Shown: positions 1-13,021 of the stretch, piece by piece | Layout of the letters: every line of letters starts with the position of its first letter | Numbering within the stretch: the stretch's first letter is position 1 | Origin: Chaetomium olivaceum | Lineage: Eukaryota > Ascomycota > Sordariomycetes > Sordariales > Chaetomiaceae | DNA length: 64,000 bases | Assembly: GCA_039881045.1 (NCBI GenBank) | Contig: JAYWVB010000008.1 | Span: 992,001 to 1,056,000 of the forward strand | Reading direction: 5' to 3' | Translations under genes and position numbers: made by a program | The notes under the pieces: generated by a model | What the model saw: only the letters and a program-made list of their open reading frames with translations | The model's database searches: none | Told to the model about the DNA's origin: nothing

Positions 1-459
1 CGCAATTAAGACGGCCCCGCCGCAAACAAGCAATGTCCCCCATAGTGACCACCTTGTGAACGGTTCTCCGAGTATAAGAGTGGCGCAAATCGAGTTGAAA
101 ACCAAACCCGACGCCTGAAGTGTCGATAAAACCGGCAACGGGAGCGTGGATATTTGAACCGAACTTCCAACAACATTGGATATGATGAACATGCCCATCC
201 CCAGCTGCCACCTCCTCCTTCGGTATGGCGGCCGCCTCACATCGTAGGGCGCCTTTTCGTCTTCGAGAATATGCGACTTCCGTTGAAGTGTGAGACCCAG
301 GCTCTGAACACTTGTGGACAAAAGACCGACTATGATTCCGAGCTACGTGTTCGTTCTCGTATTAGCAACAGCAACTGGGAAGACTTGGTTTGTCGGGGCA
401 AAGGCGGATCAGCTTACAGCAATGCTCCCGCCAGGAGAGATGCCGCCTATGAGCCCCAT
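1..459 (-). CDS. NIPA/DUF803-type membrane transporter, 5' part only
   Basis: This is the N-terminal part of a NIPA-family (DUF803, EamA-like) membrane protein; the rest lies beyond the left edge. Family members are multi-helix transporters linked to magnesium uptake. Exon 1 is 418-459 (14 codons) and exon 2 is 1-342. They are joined in phase 0 across a 75 bp intron (343-417) with GTAAGC donor, GCTAATAC branch point and TAG acceptor. The start was chosen because translation from 459 goes directly into a helix (LGIIVGLLSTSVQSLGL), then a basic loop, then a second helix with the family-typical segment LPLPVLSTLQASGLVFNS and the run LILGEPFTRWSLWG. Residues 100-128 form a further hydrophobic helix. 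No break is seen in the visible part. Magnesium specificity is family knowledge, not visible here. It shares a divergent upstream region with the V-ATPase gene. Confidence 0.85.
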
Positions 460-1588
460 TGCGGTGGCGGCAAGAGGCTGCAGGCGGTGTACTATCGTAA
501 TCGCATGTGGTAAACGATCTGAAGATGCGCCGGTTCGTCTGAGGGAGTGGAGGAGGATGTAGGGTTTGTTCGTGAGATTCTCTGGCTTGGCCCCAGAAGC
601 TGGTCGTGGTTGGCCGCTAGTTAGATCGCAGACCGGATGGTGGACCGCCGGGTTTTGATCAGATTATTATCTTCGTATTGCGGTATAGGAAATCTCTAAG
701 GAATGACGCCACCCTTCGGCAAATGGATTGTGGGCTGCGGTGAGCGTGGTGGACAAGGCGGGTGGTGTTCGTCACGACCACTGGGGTTACGGCCAGCGAT
801 CATGCGGCGCGACCGCCCGTCGTGGGGAAGCGGCCCTGAAGCAGGCCAGCAACACACCGGGTGCAGCACAAGTGTGAGACAGTGGGCCGCAGGGCCTTCA
901 ATCGTCGTCGCGAATGGTCAGAGGATAGCCGCCAAAAACGGGTGCACTTGTGTTCCTGGGGACAGAATGGTGGAAAAGACAACTACAAAAGTCCAGGCGA
1001 AACGTTGGGTCCTCTCAGAGGCCCTGACCCATGGCACCACGACGACGGACCTGTGACGCCAGCTCAGATGGTGAGTGGCGCTGCAGGCCAATGCACTGTG
1101 CGTCTGGGCTTTGTTGGGGCGATGGATGAAGCAATCATATCCATCCAGTGATTCAGCCACTGGCGCTCAGACTGTGGCTGGTGCACGTTGTTTCATTGGC
1201 CAACACAACGCTATCTTTGTCGGGCGGGACTCGGCAAGGTGGGGTGGTGCTGTGGCTGGTGTTTTCCAAGTTGGCCGTCAGCCCGCGCCTTTGCCAAGGC
1301 GCTGTAGCAGGTAACCCATGTCTGGAGCAGCTGCGTCAACGGCGCTGTTGTGTTGGTTGACACCCTCAGACACACCACCACACTGCAACACCAAGACCAC
1401 GAGGTTTCCGCAGTCTACCGAATTCGACAACCCTCTCGTATAAACCCGCACTCTATATCTCGACAAAAACGACCTTCCAGTTGATCACCGCCTCGAAGCT
1501 CGCTTGCTTGCCCCCCCCTCTTCCTCTTCCACCTCGAGCTTGTCGGACCCGCACCCTTCCCAGTCCGCCCAACAACCACCCCGTCAAG
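460..1588. promoter_or_regulatory. Divergent spacer between the NIPA-type gene and vma-4
   Basis: No ORF here looks like a protein gene. The stretch should hold both promoters. Just before the V-ATPase start (about 1500-1588) is a C/T-rich leader, common for strongly expressed fungal genes. No clear TATA box or other named site was recognised. Confidence 0.5.
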
Positions 1589-2570
1589 ATGTCGCAAATT
1601 CACTCCTTGTCCGACGATCAGGTACGGCGATATACCCAACCTCAAGCTTTGCGCAAGGCGTTGCTTAGGCCATCCCCAACCAAACATCATTAGCGACGTT
1701 CAGCACCTATCTTCCCCCCTTCCCCCCCTCATGACGACCCCCACACCACCACACCACACCACCACCACCACTCACCACCACCACCCTCACCACCCGGGAA
1801 CCACCTTCTAACGAAGCCATGCTTTTCACTAGGTCGGACAAGAGCTGCGCAAGATGACAGCGTTCATCAAGCAAGAGGCGACGGAGAAGGCGCGCGAGAT
1901 CGAGATCAAGGCGGACGAGGAGTTCGCGATCGAGAAGTCGAAGCTGGTGCGGCAGGAGACGGACGCCATCGACACGGCGTACCAGAAGAAGTTCAAGCAG
2001 GCGACCATGTCGCAGCAGACGACGCGCTCGACCGTCGCCAACAAGACGCGCCTGCGCGTGCTAGGCGCCCGCCAGGCCCTGCTCGACGACATCTTCACCG
2101 CGGCCGCCGACCAGCTCGGCGACGCCGCCAAGGACCCGGCCCGCTACGAGGAGGTCCTCAAGGGGCTCGTCCTCGAGGGCTTCTACGCCATGAGCGAGCC
2201 GGAGCTGCAGGTCCGCGCCCGCAAGGCCGACTACGAGATCGTGCGCAAGGCTATTGATGCTGCCGCCGCCGAGTACAAGGAGAAAGTCGGCAGTGAGGTC
2301 AAGGCGACGATTGATGAGGAGAACAATGTGCCGGAGGGGAGGTAAGAATTGGCCAGCCCTGCCAGCTGTCCCCTTGGTATATTGTGGATTGAATAACTGA
2401 TGTCATCTGTCCGATCTAGCTCTGGTGGCGTGGTGATTGTTGGGGGGAACGGCAAGATCGATCTCAACAACACGTTTGAGGCGAGGTTGGACCTGCTCCG
2501 GGAGAGCGCCCTGCCAGCCATGCGCCAGGCTCTGTTTGGCAAGAACCCTAACCGCAAGTTCTACGACTAA
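1589..2570 (+). CDS. vma-4: V-type proton ATPase subunit E
   Basis: This is subunit E of the V1 sector of the vacuolar H+-ATPase. It forms part of the peripheral stalks that brace V1 against the membrane Vo sector while ATP hydrolysis drives proton pumping into vacuoles. Three exons (1589-1621, 1833-2341, 2420-2570) give 230 residues, the usual size for fungal subunit E. Intron 1 (1622-1832) has a TTCTAACG branch point and intron 2 is 78 bp. The start MSQIHSLSDDQ is the normal family N-terminus. The next ~100 residues are a charged, helical stalk region (KMTAFIKQEATEKAREIE). The C-terminus ends with GGVVIVGGNGKIDLNNT and an ALFGKNPNRKFYD tail typical of subunit E. The reading frame is intact. 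It is convergent with the 627-residue protein, 262 bp away. Confidence 0.96.
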
Positions 2571-2832
2571 GGCTCGCCACTCAATCAGTTATTGGCGTTG
2601 TTTGCATTCCACGGCATAGATAGTCACGGGATATTTGGGATTCACGTTTAACAATCTGTTTGGGAATGAGCTTTACATCATTAATCCGAAGCGGAGCCGA
2701 ACCGAGCCAAGTGCTAACGGGGGTATCTCTAGGGTTTGTATGATAGGAGACAGGGGGATGATTGGGGCGAGAGGGAGAATTCAGAATATCATGCACCAAT
2801 GCTGCTGCTTCCAACTGTTTCCCGTACCCTTT

Positions 2833-4783
2833 CTAAGGAGTCTTTGGGGATTGCCCCTTTTGCAAGAACCTCTTCATGAACTGCTGTTGCTTGGGGCGTT
2901 CGACATCGTCCTCAGTTGGATTAAGCCCAAAGATGTCCTCCTTGGGACGAGGCCGTGTTCGCACGACATGTTGCAATTTGCGCTCGAAGTCTCTTAGCTG
3001 AACGCGGACTTCTAGCCTCGACATGTAGGCGGCGCCCTGCTCGTGGATATTGGACCACAGGAATTTGATCTTACGTGCCAGCTCGTCGACTTCGGCATTA
3101 TACTGTTTGACAGCCTCCGGGTTGGTGTTTTCGGCTGGCGGTGACCCGTCGCCTACGGCAACGCTCAGCATCTCGGACAGTGCTAGTAGCTCGACATAAT
3201 CGGTGTTAGTGCGGTCCACGATGAACTCATCGGCCTGCTTGAGACGATCGATGATGGACCGGATGCTGAATGTGTCTTCTGGTGGAGAGAAGGCTCGACG
3301 GGTGTCATCGAAGACGAAGACGAGTGCCAGCCGCCGGCGCAGCTCAATCAGCTTCACATGAAGCGGTGGAATGGAAGAGACGGCATTCCAGCGAAGGGTG
3401 GCCTCTTGGGCGTGTGAGTAGAGCGAGTCGCTCACATTTCCGCACTAGGAAGGGTAAAGCAAGTCAGGGGTCCGAAAGCGAAAAGCGTGCGGGTAGGAGA
3501 GGGTTCCTCACGAAGTTATTCCAGTCTCTCCACGGGACCGCCAACACAATCTGCAGCAACGCATCTTGGTACTCTCCCGCGACCGCTTCATCCTCGCGTA
3601 TGAGGTCGTCAATGCCGAGTCGGAGGAGGATGGACATCGTCCGTGTCAGGGTTTGGGTCGTTGAAGCGTGAGCGGTCCCCGCTAAAATGCGAAGTACCGT
3701 CTGAAGACGGATTCGACAATCTTCTGGATAGGGGGCACCGTGTACCGAGTTTCCGCTCGGTTGAGACTTCGTGGCAAGGGCTCGCTCTGAAGCCCCAAGG
3801 TCATGAAATAGCCCGACGACCTTATCGTCCAGCAGCAATCGCCTGATCTGGTCTGAACAGACGCTAAGGAGCCGTATATATTCGCCTTGGAGCTTCCTCG
3901 ACTTGACATAGGGCGCCTCATCCAGCACCCACAGAAAGATTCTGTCAGGCAAGTTCTGCATCCGGCATTGGACATTGTAGGCCAGCCCGTCTTCAAAAAC
4001 CTCGGACCTGTGCTTGTCTGAACCAAGGAAGGCCCAAACTCCGGTGGCTGCGGACTTGGGGAAAGGGTGCCGTACTTGGATCGCCGTGCTGTTAGGTTGA
4101 TTCTGGCGATCGAAAAAATACCACTCCTTCCGGCTGACCGTTGCCTCGGTCCGTTTCACCGCCTGCATCAGTCTCCCCCGGTTTCCCTCGTCCTGACTAC
4201 CCTCGGGATCGGATAACACATCCAGCATTGTGTCGTGAAGACTGGCATGCTCCTCGTTTGCCACCGCACGGCCGTGTCCTGTTGGGGATCCCTGGGCTAT
4301 GAGGGCGGCAGTGCGCTGCTCACCCTCCTCGACGGCTTCGTCCGCCTCGGCATGTTTGAGTAGCGCCTTGATATCAAACTTATGATGTTTGGTGTTGATA
4401 GTCAAGGGCGAAGAGTGGAACTCTAGCACCCTCCGCTTTGCCTTGGGCGTTGCATTGATATTCGGTCCCTTTGCCGCTGCTTGAACGGGGAGGGGATTGC
4501 GTGGAAGATTTGAGAACAGCTCCGGAAAGTCATCATCTGAGCCGAAATCATCGTCATCCTCATCGTCAGAGCCCTTGATTACCGCGTTGCGGTCCCGATA
4601 GGTCGATGCAGTGACTGGTGGGGACGAGGGAAAGTGAAGAGACGATGCTGGCGATGGCGATGGCGATGGCGATGGCGGGGGAGGGGTTGTCGCTTCCGCT
4701 CTTGATGCCGCTTTAGGTTGCGGACTCTGCGGCGATTTTGAAACTGGCTTAAAAAAGCTGGTAATACCGCCGGGCCTCGCCAT
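2833..4783 (-). CDS. Uncharacterised 627-residue nuclear-type protein with PIP-like N-terminus (possible Nse6-like)
   Basis: Two exons, 3512-4783 and 2833-3444, join in phase 0 over a 67 bp intron (GTGAGG..TTCCTAG), giving an intact 627-residue protein. Residues 7-13 (ITSFFKP) resemble a PCNA-interacting PIP box without the leading glutamine. A Ser-Pro repeat (about 38-45) and an acidic patch (SDDEDDDDFGSDDDF, about 70-85) follow, and the first ~200 residues look disordered. From about residue 215 (RKEWYFFD) the protein is dense in helices and lacks catalytic motifs, resembling an alpha-helical repeat scaffold. The C-terminus is charged (QQQFMKRFLQKG). The architecture would fit a DNA-replication or repair scaffold. 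A relation to the Smc5-6 loader subunit Nse6/SLF2 is possible, but I cannot confirm it from sequence alone. It is clearly a real gene; its function is unknown. Confidence 0.72.
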
Positions 4784-7199
4784 TTCAGAGAGAAAACGAC
4801 ATGATTAATATTCGGCTCTTTCGTGGTTGGTAGAATGTCTCGGGTTGGTCGCGTTCTTGGCACTTCGACGCGTCGCTGCCCGCGACTTACTGGAAAAGGT
4901 CCAGATTATAGATTACAGCTAACTCGTTCTGTTACCGTAACTTACAACAACGGTGGGTTGTGGCAGTTCGTCCAAAAAGGAGCATTGGCGGAGCACCCGG
5001 ACCCTTGGAAGCGCAAAATAAAGGAGATTTGAAACGGCCCAGGTGCACGGAGCATCTTGTCAGGCTTGTTTTGTCGTCATTGTTGGGTCTTCTATGATCA
5101 CAGGCTCGGACCCGACACGTGAGAGAAGCAGTTCTTTTGCTCTGGTTTTCGGAGTTAAAGAGGAAGGATGCTGCTACTACAGATTAATTACGAATATTGG
5201 CTGCATATCAAGCCCAGGACTAACCAGTAGCAACACTTCAATTCCTCCTACACAGTAATTCTTGAAGGGCATAATCCCTCAACTGAGGTGAGCGGAGCCT
5301 GCCACAATGAACCACCATGATTCATTCCTTTCTGGGAACTCGGTTGGCGGTTTTGTTGCTCATGACTGTATTCACTACTAGCAAGGACCCGGTTCTTCTC
5401 GTCGTAAGCGGGACCGAGGACTCGCATAACGGACCTGTTATTCTTCCCGGGTTGAGCTGAAACCCGTCCACAGGATTTGTAGAGGCACCGATCCAGACGA
5501 TATAAGGTCTTGATTGGATGAACGACGGCGGCGCAGTCATTCCCTCGCAAGCCTTTACGACGAGGTCACAACAGAATGTTTCACTTGCCCGTCGCCTTCT
5601 GACAGCGAGGACACTGCCGCAAATCCGCAGCAACGTCCACCACCAGTAATGCTTCCAATCCGTAGTGCCACGAGTTGAGGCGGAGTTAGGCGTCCGGCAA
5701 TGAGTTACTTATCTCGCTTTCGTCGGGTAATCAATGAGAGCAAAAAAGTACAGCACGCATGGGTGGCCCGCGCGCCATCTCCAGCGCAACATACCTCCCT
5801 TCTCTGTAAGCGAGAATGGCTCGTCGAACGTCCAAGTGTGGGAATCGTGGGTGCGAATACCTTCATCAGCCTTTCATCGGAGTCGGTGAACGCCCGTGAC
5901 GGGATTTTCAACGGAGGCAAATAGGGCCGCAATCCCACGATGGGCCAGGTCGGCCGCCGGGGTTCAGCCAAACCCCGAAAATGGGGTAGATCGCTGGTAA
6001 ACCCGGGAGGGGAAAGGATTACTCAGTCCGTGACGAGATCGCCAACATCCCAATTTGGATATTCCCGTCTCGTCTCCGCCCTCACCCCCGCCGGTCGGTT
6101 AACGCATGTGCGTGCTACCGGCCCCTCCGGGACACAGAACTTGAGAAGAATTGTCTCAAAATCGCTTGCTAAAAGATATCGCGGCCCCCGAGGGAGGTCA
6201 TTGCTGGGGTGACGATATCGGTACGAGTGCAAGCACGTCGTCTAAGTCGCGCGACTTCGTACAGAGCTAGCTGTATTGGTGGCTGACTCGATCACACTCG
6301 GAGACATTGTATGTATTGTAAGGACGAGATTTCATGGCGAAGCGGGCACTTCGGATGCTATTAAGGCCGTCAAGATACGAATACAGCGTTGCGTGTTACC
6401 CCCAAGGTTACGGCCCGGGATATTACTGCGTTGCAGATGCAAGCAGCTTGATCGAAAACCCAACTTTCCAAGAACCCAGCCGAGAGCGACCAAGCGTAAG
6501 CCCCACTTTTGGTACCGCGACACCGTAAAATGAGCGAGAGCGCTGACCAATTCAGGGACCTGGCATCCTAGCGGGCTCCCCCCCCGTTCTGCTGTTCTGG
6601 CCTTTTTTGTCCAGAGAAAGAAAGGCACCCCGGAGCCTTTGCTTCTCGCAAAAAGTACGGATCTGTTACCGTCCAAAAATCTCCCCCTTTCCTTGACGTT
6701 CATGCGCGATCGCAGCCAGGGCATTACCAAACTCGCCCCCCCAGGTTGCTGACTGCCTAGGCTTGCCCGTGCCATAGCGTCGTCCTCTCGTTCTCTCTGC
6801 CTGCGGAACCCCGACCCTTCCGGCCCGCTAGGTTGTCTCCAGCAACGCCCAGCGCCGCCCGCGCATCGAAATCTCTCTCTCGGCCGTCCCCGGTTCTCGC
6901 AACGGTCACGAAACACGTCGCCACGTTTTGGCCCAATCTGCCCCGTACTCCCTTATTGCCGTTCACTCTTGGCCGCTTTTGCATTGAAATCGCGAGCGGC
7001 GATTACGCCTTCTCAAATCACGACACTTTCTTGGACGACGAATTCGCGCGGCATCGTCCAGGTCGGACCCCACCGCCACTTCCGACCCATATCTGCGCTA
7101 AGCATTGGATTGTAACGGCCTGGAAGAGCGACTCGGCCAAACTTGGCCAGCCTGGCGACCATCTCGGGGTGATCGGGCACAGCCCGCGATCCCACCATT
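4784..7199. other. 2.4 kb divergent intergenic region
   Basis: This spacer separates the 627-residue protein (minus) from the flippase (plus). The longest open frames (for example 6332-6916 minus) have no recognisable domain or splice-linked neighbour and look like chance frames. About 6560-6900 is C/T-rich and is probably the upstream and leader region of the flippase. No RNA gene or repeat was seen. Confidence 0.5.
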
Positions 7200-10100
7200 A
7201 TGGCGTCTCCGCAAGACGGTACGGGAGATGCTGTCGAGCCGCATCTGTCGTCGATGCAGCGATCCCGATGGGCCACCCGGAGGTTGACGGTTAAGAGCAG
7301 CTCCATGAAGCGTCTCTCGCTAATTGGAAGGAAACACAACAACAAGGGCATGGGGGACGAGAAGAAGAGAACATCTGGAGGGACCGACGCCTCCCAACCC
7401 GACGCCCCCCAGCCCGACGATGGGGAACAGGAAGACGACGCCAGTGTCCAGGAGGAGGTTGGCAGCGGTCCGGGGCCGAGGGAGCTGTTCTTCAACCTCC
7501 CTCTGCCGCCCGAGTTTCAAGACGAGGAAGGGTATCCGATACAGCAGTTCACGCGAAACAAGATTCGAACCGCCAAATACACGCCGCTCTCCTTCGTTCC
7601 CAAGAACCTGTTCTTCCAGTTCCAAAATATCGCCAACATTTTCTTCCTGTTCCTTGTTATTTTAGTTGTAAGTCGGGTCGCGTTCTACTCCTTGGCTGGT
7701 GGAGAGCTGACAAGAAACCAATTGTTAGATATTCCCTATTTTTGGCGGTGTCAATCCCGGGCTGAACGCCGTCCCCCTAATATTTATTATTTGCGTTACC
7801 ATGATCAAGGACGCGATCGAAGATTACCGAAGGACGAACCTCGATAACGTGCTCAACAATGCGCCCGTCCATCGGCTGTTGGGCAAGAAGAACGTCAACG
7901 TGCGGGAGGATAATGTCTCTGGGTGGCGGAGGTTCAAGAAGGCCAATTCCCGCTTCTTTGGTTCGATATGGCGGGCGATCGAGGGCACGTGGAAGAAGAA
8001 GAGGCAGACCACCAGACCTTCAAGACGGCCGATCCACGCATGTCTATAGACGAGAAGAACCACCGCCTGGGAGCCCGTCGCGTCGCCGCACTCGCGCCAG
8101 TCGGTGGTCTCGGCACACGAGGATATCCAGATGACGCCAGTACCGTCGCCCTTGCCCCGTGACCCCGATATGCCCAGCATGTCGTCCGCCATGGAGAACG
8201 AGGCACTGCTTTTGCAAAATCTCAAAGGCGACCTAATCAACCCCGACTTGCCCATCTCCGGAAATGCGAGGTTTCACAGGGATGCTTGGAAAAGCTTAGT
8301 GGTCGGCGACTTTGTGCGCATCTACAACGACGACGAACTCCCCGCGGATGTCATCATTCTGGCGACGTCGGACCCAGACGGCGCGTGCTATGTGGAAACA
8401 AAGAACTTGGACGGCGAAACTAACCTCAAGGTCCGATCGGCTCTGCGATGCGGACGGACGTTGAAGCATGCACGCGATTGCGAACGGGCCCAGTTTATCA
8501 TCGAGAGCGAACCGCCGCAGCCGAATCTTTACAAGTACAACGGCGCGCTCAAGTGGAAAACAGCGACTTCCCTGGGACCCCAAGGCCGAGCCGAGGGAGA
8601 TGTCGGAACCGGTTGGCATCGATAATATGCTTTTGCGGGGTTGCAACCTCCGGAACACGGAATGGGCGCTCGGTGTCGTCGTCTTCACCGGTCATGATAC
8701 CAAGATCATGATGAACGCCGGTATCACGCCCAACAAGCGACCCCGCATTGCGAGAGAGCTCAACTTCAACGTCATCTGCAACTTTGGCATCCTTCTCGTC
8801 ATGTGTCTGATCTCGGCTCTAGCGAACGGCGTGGCCTGGGCTAGAACCGATGCCTCCCTGACCTACTTTGAATTTGGCTCTATCGGAGGGACCCCGGGCT
8901 TGACTGGTTTCATTACGTTCTGGGCTGCCCTCATTGTTTTTCAGAACTTGATTCCGATCTCGCTCTACATCTCGCTGGAGATTGTACGGACTGCGCAAGC
9001 CTTCTTCATCTACAGCGACGTCGGGATGTATTACGACAAGATCGATCAACCCTGCATCCCCAAGTCGTGGAACGTCTCGGACGACGTCGGTCAGATTGAG
9101 TATATCTTCTCAGACAAGACGGGCACCCTTACGCAAAACGTCATGGAGTTCAAGAAGGCGACTATCAACGGGCAGCCGTACGGCGAAGCGTATACTGAAG
9201 CCCAAGCCGGCATGAAAGAGACTGGGCATCAACGTCGAGGAGGAGGCGAAGACAATCCGGGCCGAGATCGCCGAGGCCAAAGTCAGAGCGCTCCGTGGGC
9301 TTCGGCAACTTCACGACAACCCGTACCTTCACGACGAGGACCTGACCTTCATCGCCCCCGATTTTGTGGATGACCTCGCCGGCAAGCACGGCCCTGAGCA
9401 ACAACAAGCAAACGAACAATTCATGCTGGCCCTCGCCCTCTGCCACACAGTTATCGCCGAGAAGCAACCAGGGGATCCCCCCAAGATGCTTTTCAAGGCT
9501 CAGTCTCCAGACGAGGCGGCCCTGGTGGCCACGGCACGCGACATGGGTTTCACTGTTCTCGGCTCCTCAAGCGAGGGAATCAACCTGAACGTCATGGGCA
9601 CCGACAAGCACTACACCGTCCTCAATACCATCGAGTTCAACTCGAGCAGGAAAAGGATGAGTGCGATTGTGAGAATGCCGGATGGCCGGATTATTCTTTT
9701 CTGCAAGGGCGCCGACAGCATCATCTATGCTCGCCTCAAGAAGGTGAACAGGCCGAACTCCGGTTGGAAACGGCGAAGCATCTCGAGCTGTTCGCAGTCG
9801 AGGGTCTCCGGACGCTTTGTATCGCCCAAAAGGAGCTCACGGAGGAGGAGTACCGCGAGTTTAGGAAAGAGCACGACGTGGCCGCCACGGCATTGGAAAA
9901 CCGCGAGGAGAAGCTCGAGGAGGTAGCCGATAAGATCGAACGAGACCTGACCTTGTTGGGAGGAACTGCCATCGAAGACCGTCTTCAAGACGGCGTCCCG
10001 GATACCATTGGGCTGTTGGGCGATGCCGGGATTAAGCTCTGGGTACTCACGGGCGACAAGGTCGAGACAGCCATCAACATTGGCTTTTCCTGCAACTTGC

Positions 10101-12048
10101 TGAACAACGACATGGATCTTATCCGTCTCCAGGTCAACGAAGACGATACTAACCTGGCGGCCGAGACGGAGTACCTGGCGATTTGCGAGGAGCAACTCGA
10201 CAGTGGCCTGGCAAGGTTCCATATGACGGGTAGTGACGAGGAGTTGAAGAAGGCCATGAAAGACCACGAGGCGCCCGCCCCCACACACGCCCTGGTAATC
10301 GACGGCTTCACACTTCGGTGGGCGCTCAGCGACGCCCTGAAGCAGAAGTTCTTGTTGCTGTGCAAGCAGTGCAAGTCGGTGCTCTGCTGCCGTGTCAGCC
10401 CCGCACAAAAGGCTGCCGTCGTCGCCATGGTAAAGAACGGTCTCGATGTCATGACTCTCTCGGTAGGAGACGGCGCCAACGACGTGGCCATGATCCAGGA
10501 GGCGGACGTCGGCGTCGGCATGCCGGGTGTTGAGGGGCGGCAGGCCGTCATGTCGGCCGACTACGCTGTCGGACAGTTCCGCTTCTTGCAGAGGTTGGTG
10601 CTGGTCCACGGGAGGTGGTCGTATCGGCGCCTGGCAGAGTCGATCAGCAACTTCTTTTACAAGAATATGGTGTGGACGTGGGCCATTTTCTGGTTCCAAG
10701 CCTTTACGATTTCGACATCTCGTACATTTTTGAGTACACGTACATCCTGATGTTCAACCTCTTCTTCACATCGGTTCCGGTTATCCTTATGGGCGTCTTG
10801 GATCAGGATGTGAGCGACACGGTGTCGCTGGCGGTGCCCCAGCTCTACCGCCGCGGATTGAACGAAAGGATGGACTCAAACGAAGTTCTGGTCAGTATCC
10901 CTGCCTCGGATTCCCTTTTTGTAATTTGGCCAGCTCTTTTACTGACACAACATCTCTAGGCGTACATGGTTGACGGTATCTACCAGTCTACGCTGAGCTT
11001 TTTCATCCCGTACATCTTCGTGGTCCTCACTACCACGGGCTCCATGAACGGGCTTGATGTCGCCGAAAGGACACGGCTAGGGCTTATATCGCCCACCCGG
11101 CCGTGCTCACGATTAACTCGTACATCCTGATCAACACATACCGGTGGGATTGGCTCATGATTCTCGTCGTTATCATCAGACGTCTTCATCTTTTTCTGGA
11201 CCGGCGTGTACACGTCGTTCACGTCGGCTGCCGGTTTCTACCAGGCAGCTCCGCAAATCTACCAGCAACTCACCTTCTGGATGTGCCTGATCGTCACGCC
11301 AGTCATCTGCCTCCTACCTCGGCTTGTGATCAAGGCCATGCAGAAACAGCTGTTCCCCTACGTGGATATCATCCGCGAGCAAGCCAGACGCGGCGACTTT
11401 GCCGATGCGGACGCGGCAGCTGCTGCCGCCGTGGGCGCGACCGAAGGCATCGAAGATGCATCAGCCAAGTCATCATCCTCGTCGGGCAAGCTGTCCGGGC
11501 GGAGCAGGAAGGTGAAGCACACTCAGTACGCGAGCGTCGACGAGGACAGACGGCCCATCTACCCGCCCTCGATCGCGACGCACAACACACGCACCCAGAA
11601 CGGGAGCGACGGGACGACCTACATCATGAGCCGGGCTTCGGCCGAGCAGCAGCAGCAGCAGCAGCAGCTGGAACAGCAACAACAGCAAGATGAAATGGGC
11701 GTAGAGCCGGAGCGCGCCGTCACCCGACCGTCGATCGATCGCTGCAGGCCGTCGTACGACCGGGTGCGCCGTTCGATCGACGGCCGTGTCCGCCCGAGCT
11801 TCGAGGCCAGTAACGATTTCACCTCGGCCGCGCGCTTGAGCAGGATCGAATCGACGCATTCGGCCCAGGGGCTGCCGGCGGGCCAACGGCGGTTTAACCT
11901 GACGACGGTGAGGAAGCGGGGGCCTTGTCTGCTTTCTCCAAGAAGAGTATTGACCCATGATATGACGGGAAAGAGAAGGAGTTCGGACTGTATATGTGAT
12001 TTTTTTTTCGCGTGCGGTATCGGTGCCGGGTCTCTTGATGTCCCGTAG
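7200..12048 (+). CDS. P4-ATPase aminophospholipid flippase (Dnf1/Dnf2-like), frame broken at many points
   Basis: P4-ATPases move phospholipids from the outer to the inner leaflet of plasma, Golgi and endosomal membranes, supporting vesicle budding and polarised growth. Exon 1 is 7200-7667. A 61 bp intron leads to GGVNPGLNAVPLIFII in exon 2, and a second intron is 10891-10959. All core motifs are present: DGETNLK (8410-8430), the P4-specific PISLYISLE, phosphorylation site DKTGTLTQN (Asp at 9113-9115), KGADSI, and the hinge GDGANDVAM (from 10466). A CAG/CAA run (11650-11690) encodes polyglutamine in the tail. The frame changes at about 8005-8030, 8055-8100, 8557, 9215, 9743, 10700, 11080, 11178 and 11918, with good homology resuming each time. 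The 3' end is uncertain: 12048 closes one frame, but the family-like tail SAFSKKSIDP runs in another. It is either many sequence errors or a young pseudogene. Confidence 0.88.
11650..11691 (+). repeat. CAG/CAA trinucleotide tract in the flippase tail
   Basis: A run of CAG and CAA codons, interrupted by CTG GAA, encodes two short polyglutamine blocks in the cytosolic C-terminal tail. Such tracts commonly vary in length between strains. Confidence 0.85.
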
Positions 12049-13021
12049 TTTTCTTGTTTTCACATTTCTTTGATCACCCGTCTTGTTAGATATCCCCAGG
12101 AGGCGGCATGCATGCGTGCATGGATGGGAAGTTGCATGATATCCCCTCACCCCATCGACATTTCGCGGAGCGAGGAGGAGCGAGCAGTGGAGGTGCAATA
12201 TGATCGGTGTTTAGACAGTTGTTCGACGCGAAAGATGAAGGGAGGAAAAGTTGGTTGCGGTTTGGGAAGGAAAGCGGGATTGACACCCCTAGGTAGCGGC
12301 TGCTCCTTGTTGCTGCTGCTTGGTGGTGTTGTTCCCTCTCTCCTATTCCCTCTCTGTTGCACTTTTTTCTGTTTCTGTTTATTTTTGTCTTCATGGCATA
12401 CGGCGTTTTGGATGGGATACATTTGCGACGCTGGGAGGAATTTATGTTCCAAAGCGGCTTGAACTTGCGTTGTTGCTGTACAATACAAGAGCCATTTTGC
12501 ATATATACTTTTGTGGAGATGATACGAGTGCGTGCGTATGCTGCGATCATGTGTGCTCTGGGACGAGTAACTATAACTACGTACATGGTACATACATGTG
12601 CCCTTATATATACCCTTGGCTCAACCCTCCGGCGGAGTTGCAGTATGGAGTCCGCCGGTGGCTCCGCCGAAACCCCGCTTCCGTTCGGACAACAGCGCCA
12701 AGGGTTCCTCGGTTTGGCACCGGCCGCTGGGGATGTGGGTGCGAGCGCGGGTGCGAGTGCGACGGGAGTTTCCCCTGCCAAGCCCCCTTGAGCCAAGCCC
12801 CTTCAGCCAAGCCAAATCGCCCCATCAAAAAGTAGTTAGTGGCGTGAGCTTCAAGTCGCGACATGCCTGACATGACAGATCTGGTTTGCGACCTCACCTC
12901 TTCCCTTTATAAACACACCGTTCTCTCTCTTCTTGGTGTCGGATTTACAGCCTAGCCAAATTGCATTAGTCTCCAGCAGCCGAATGTGTTGAGACCGTAG
13001 TGGACGCAAGGGCCGACGACA
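12049..13021. other. Spacer between flippase and aldehyde dehydrogenase
   Basis: This is 3' flank of the flippase and promoter of the dehydrogenase. It includes short T-rich and TATA-like stretches near 12490-12610 (for example cttatatatac at 12602). Overlapping frames on both strands are low-complexity and unrecognised. No separate gene is supported. Confidence 0.45.

Noticed and set aside
6332..6916. 194-codon minus-strand open frame
   Set aside because: Unrecognised, in the upstream region of the flippase, with no splice continuation.
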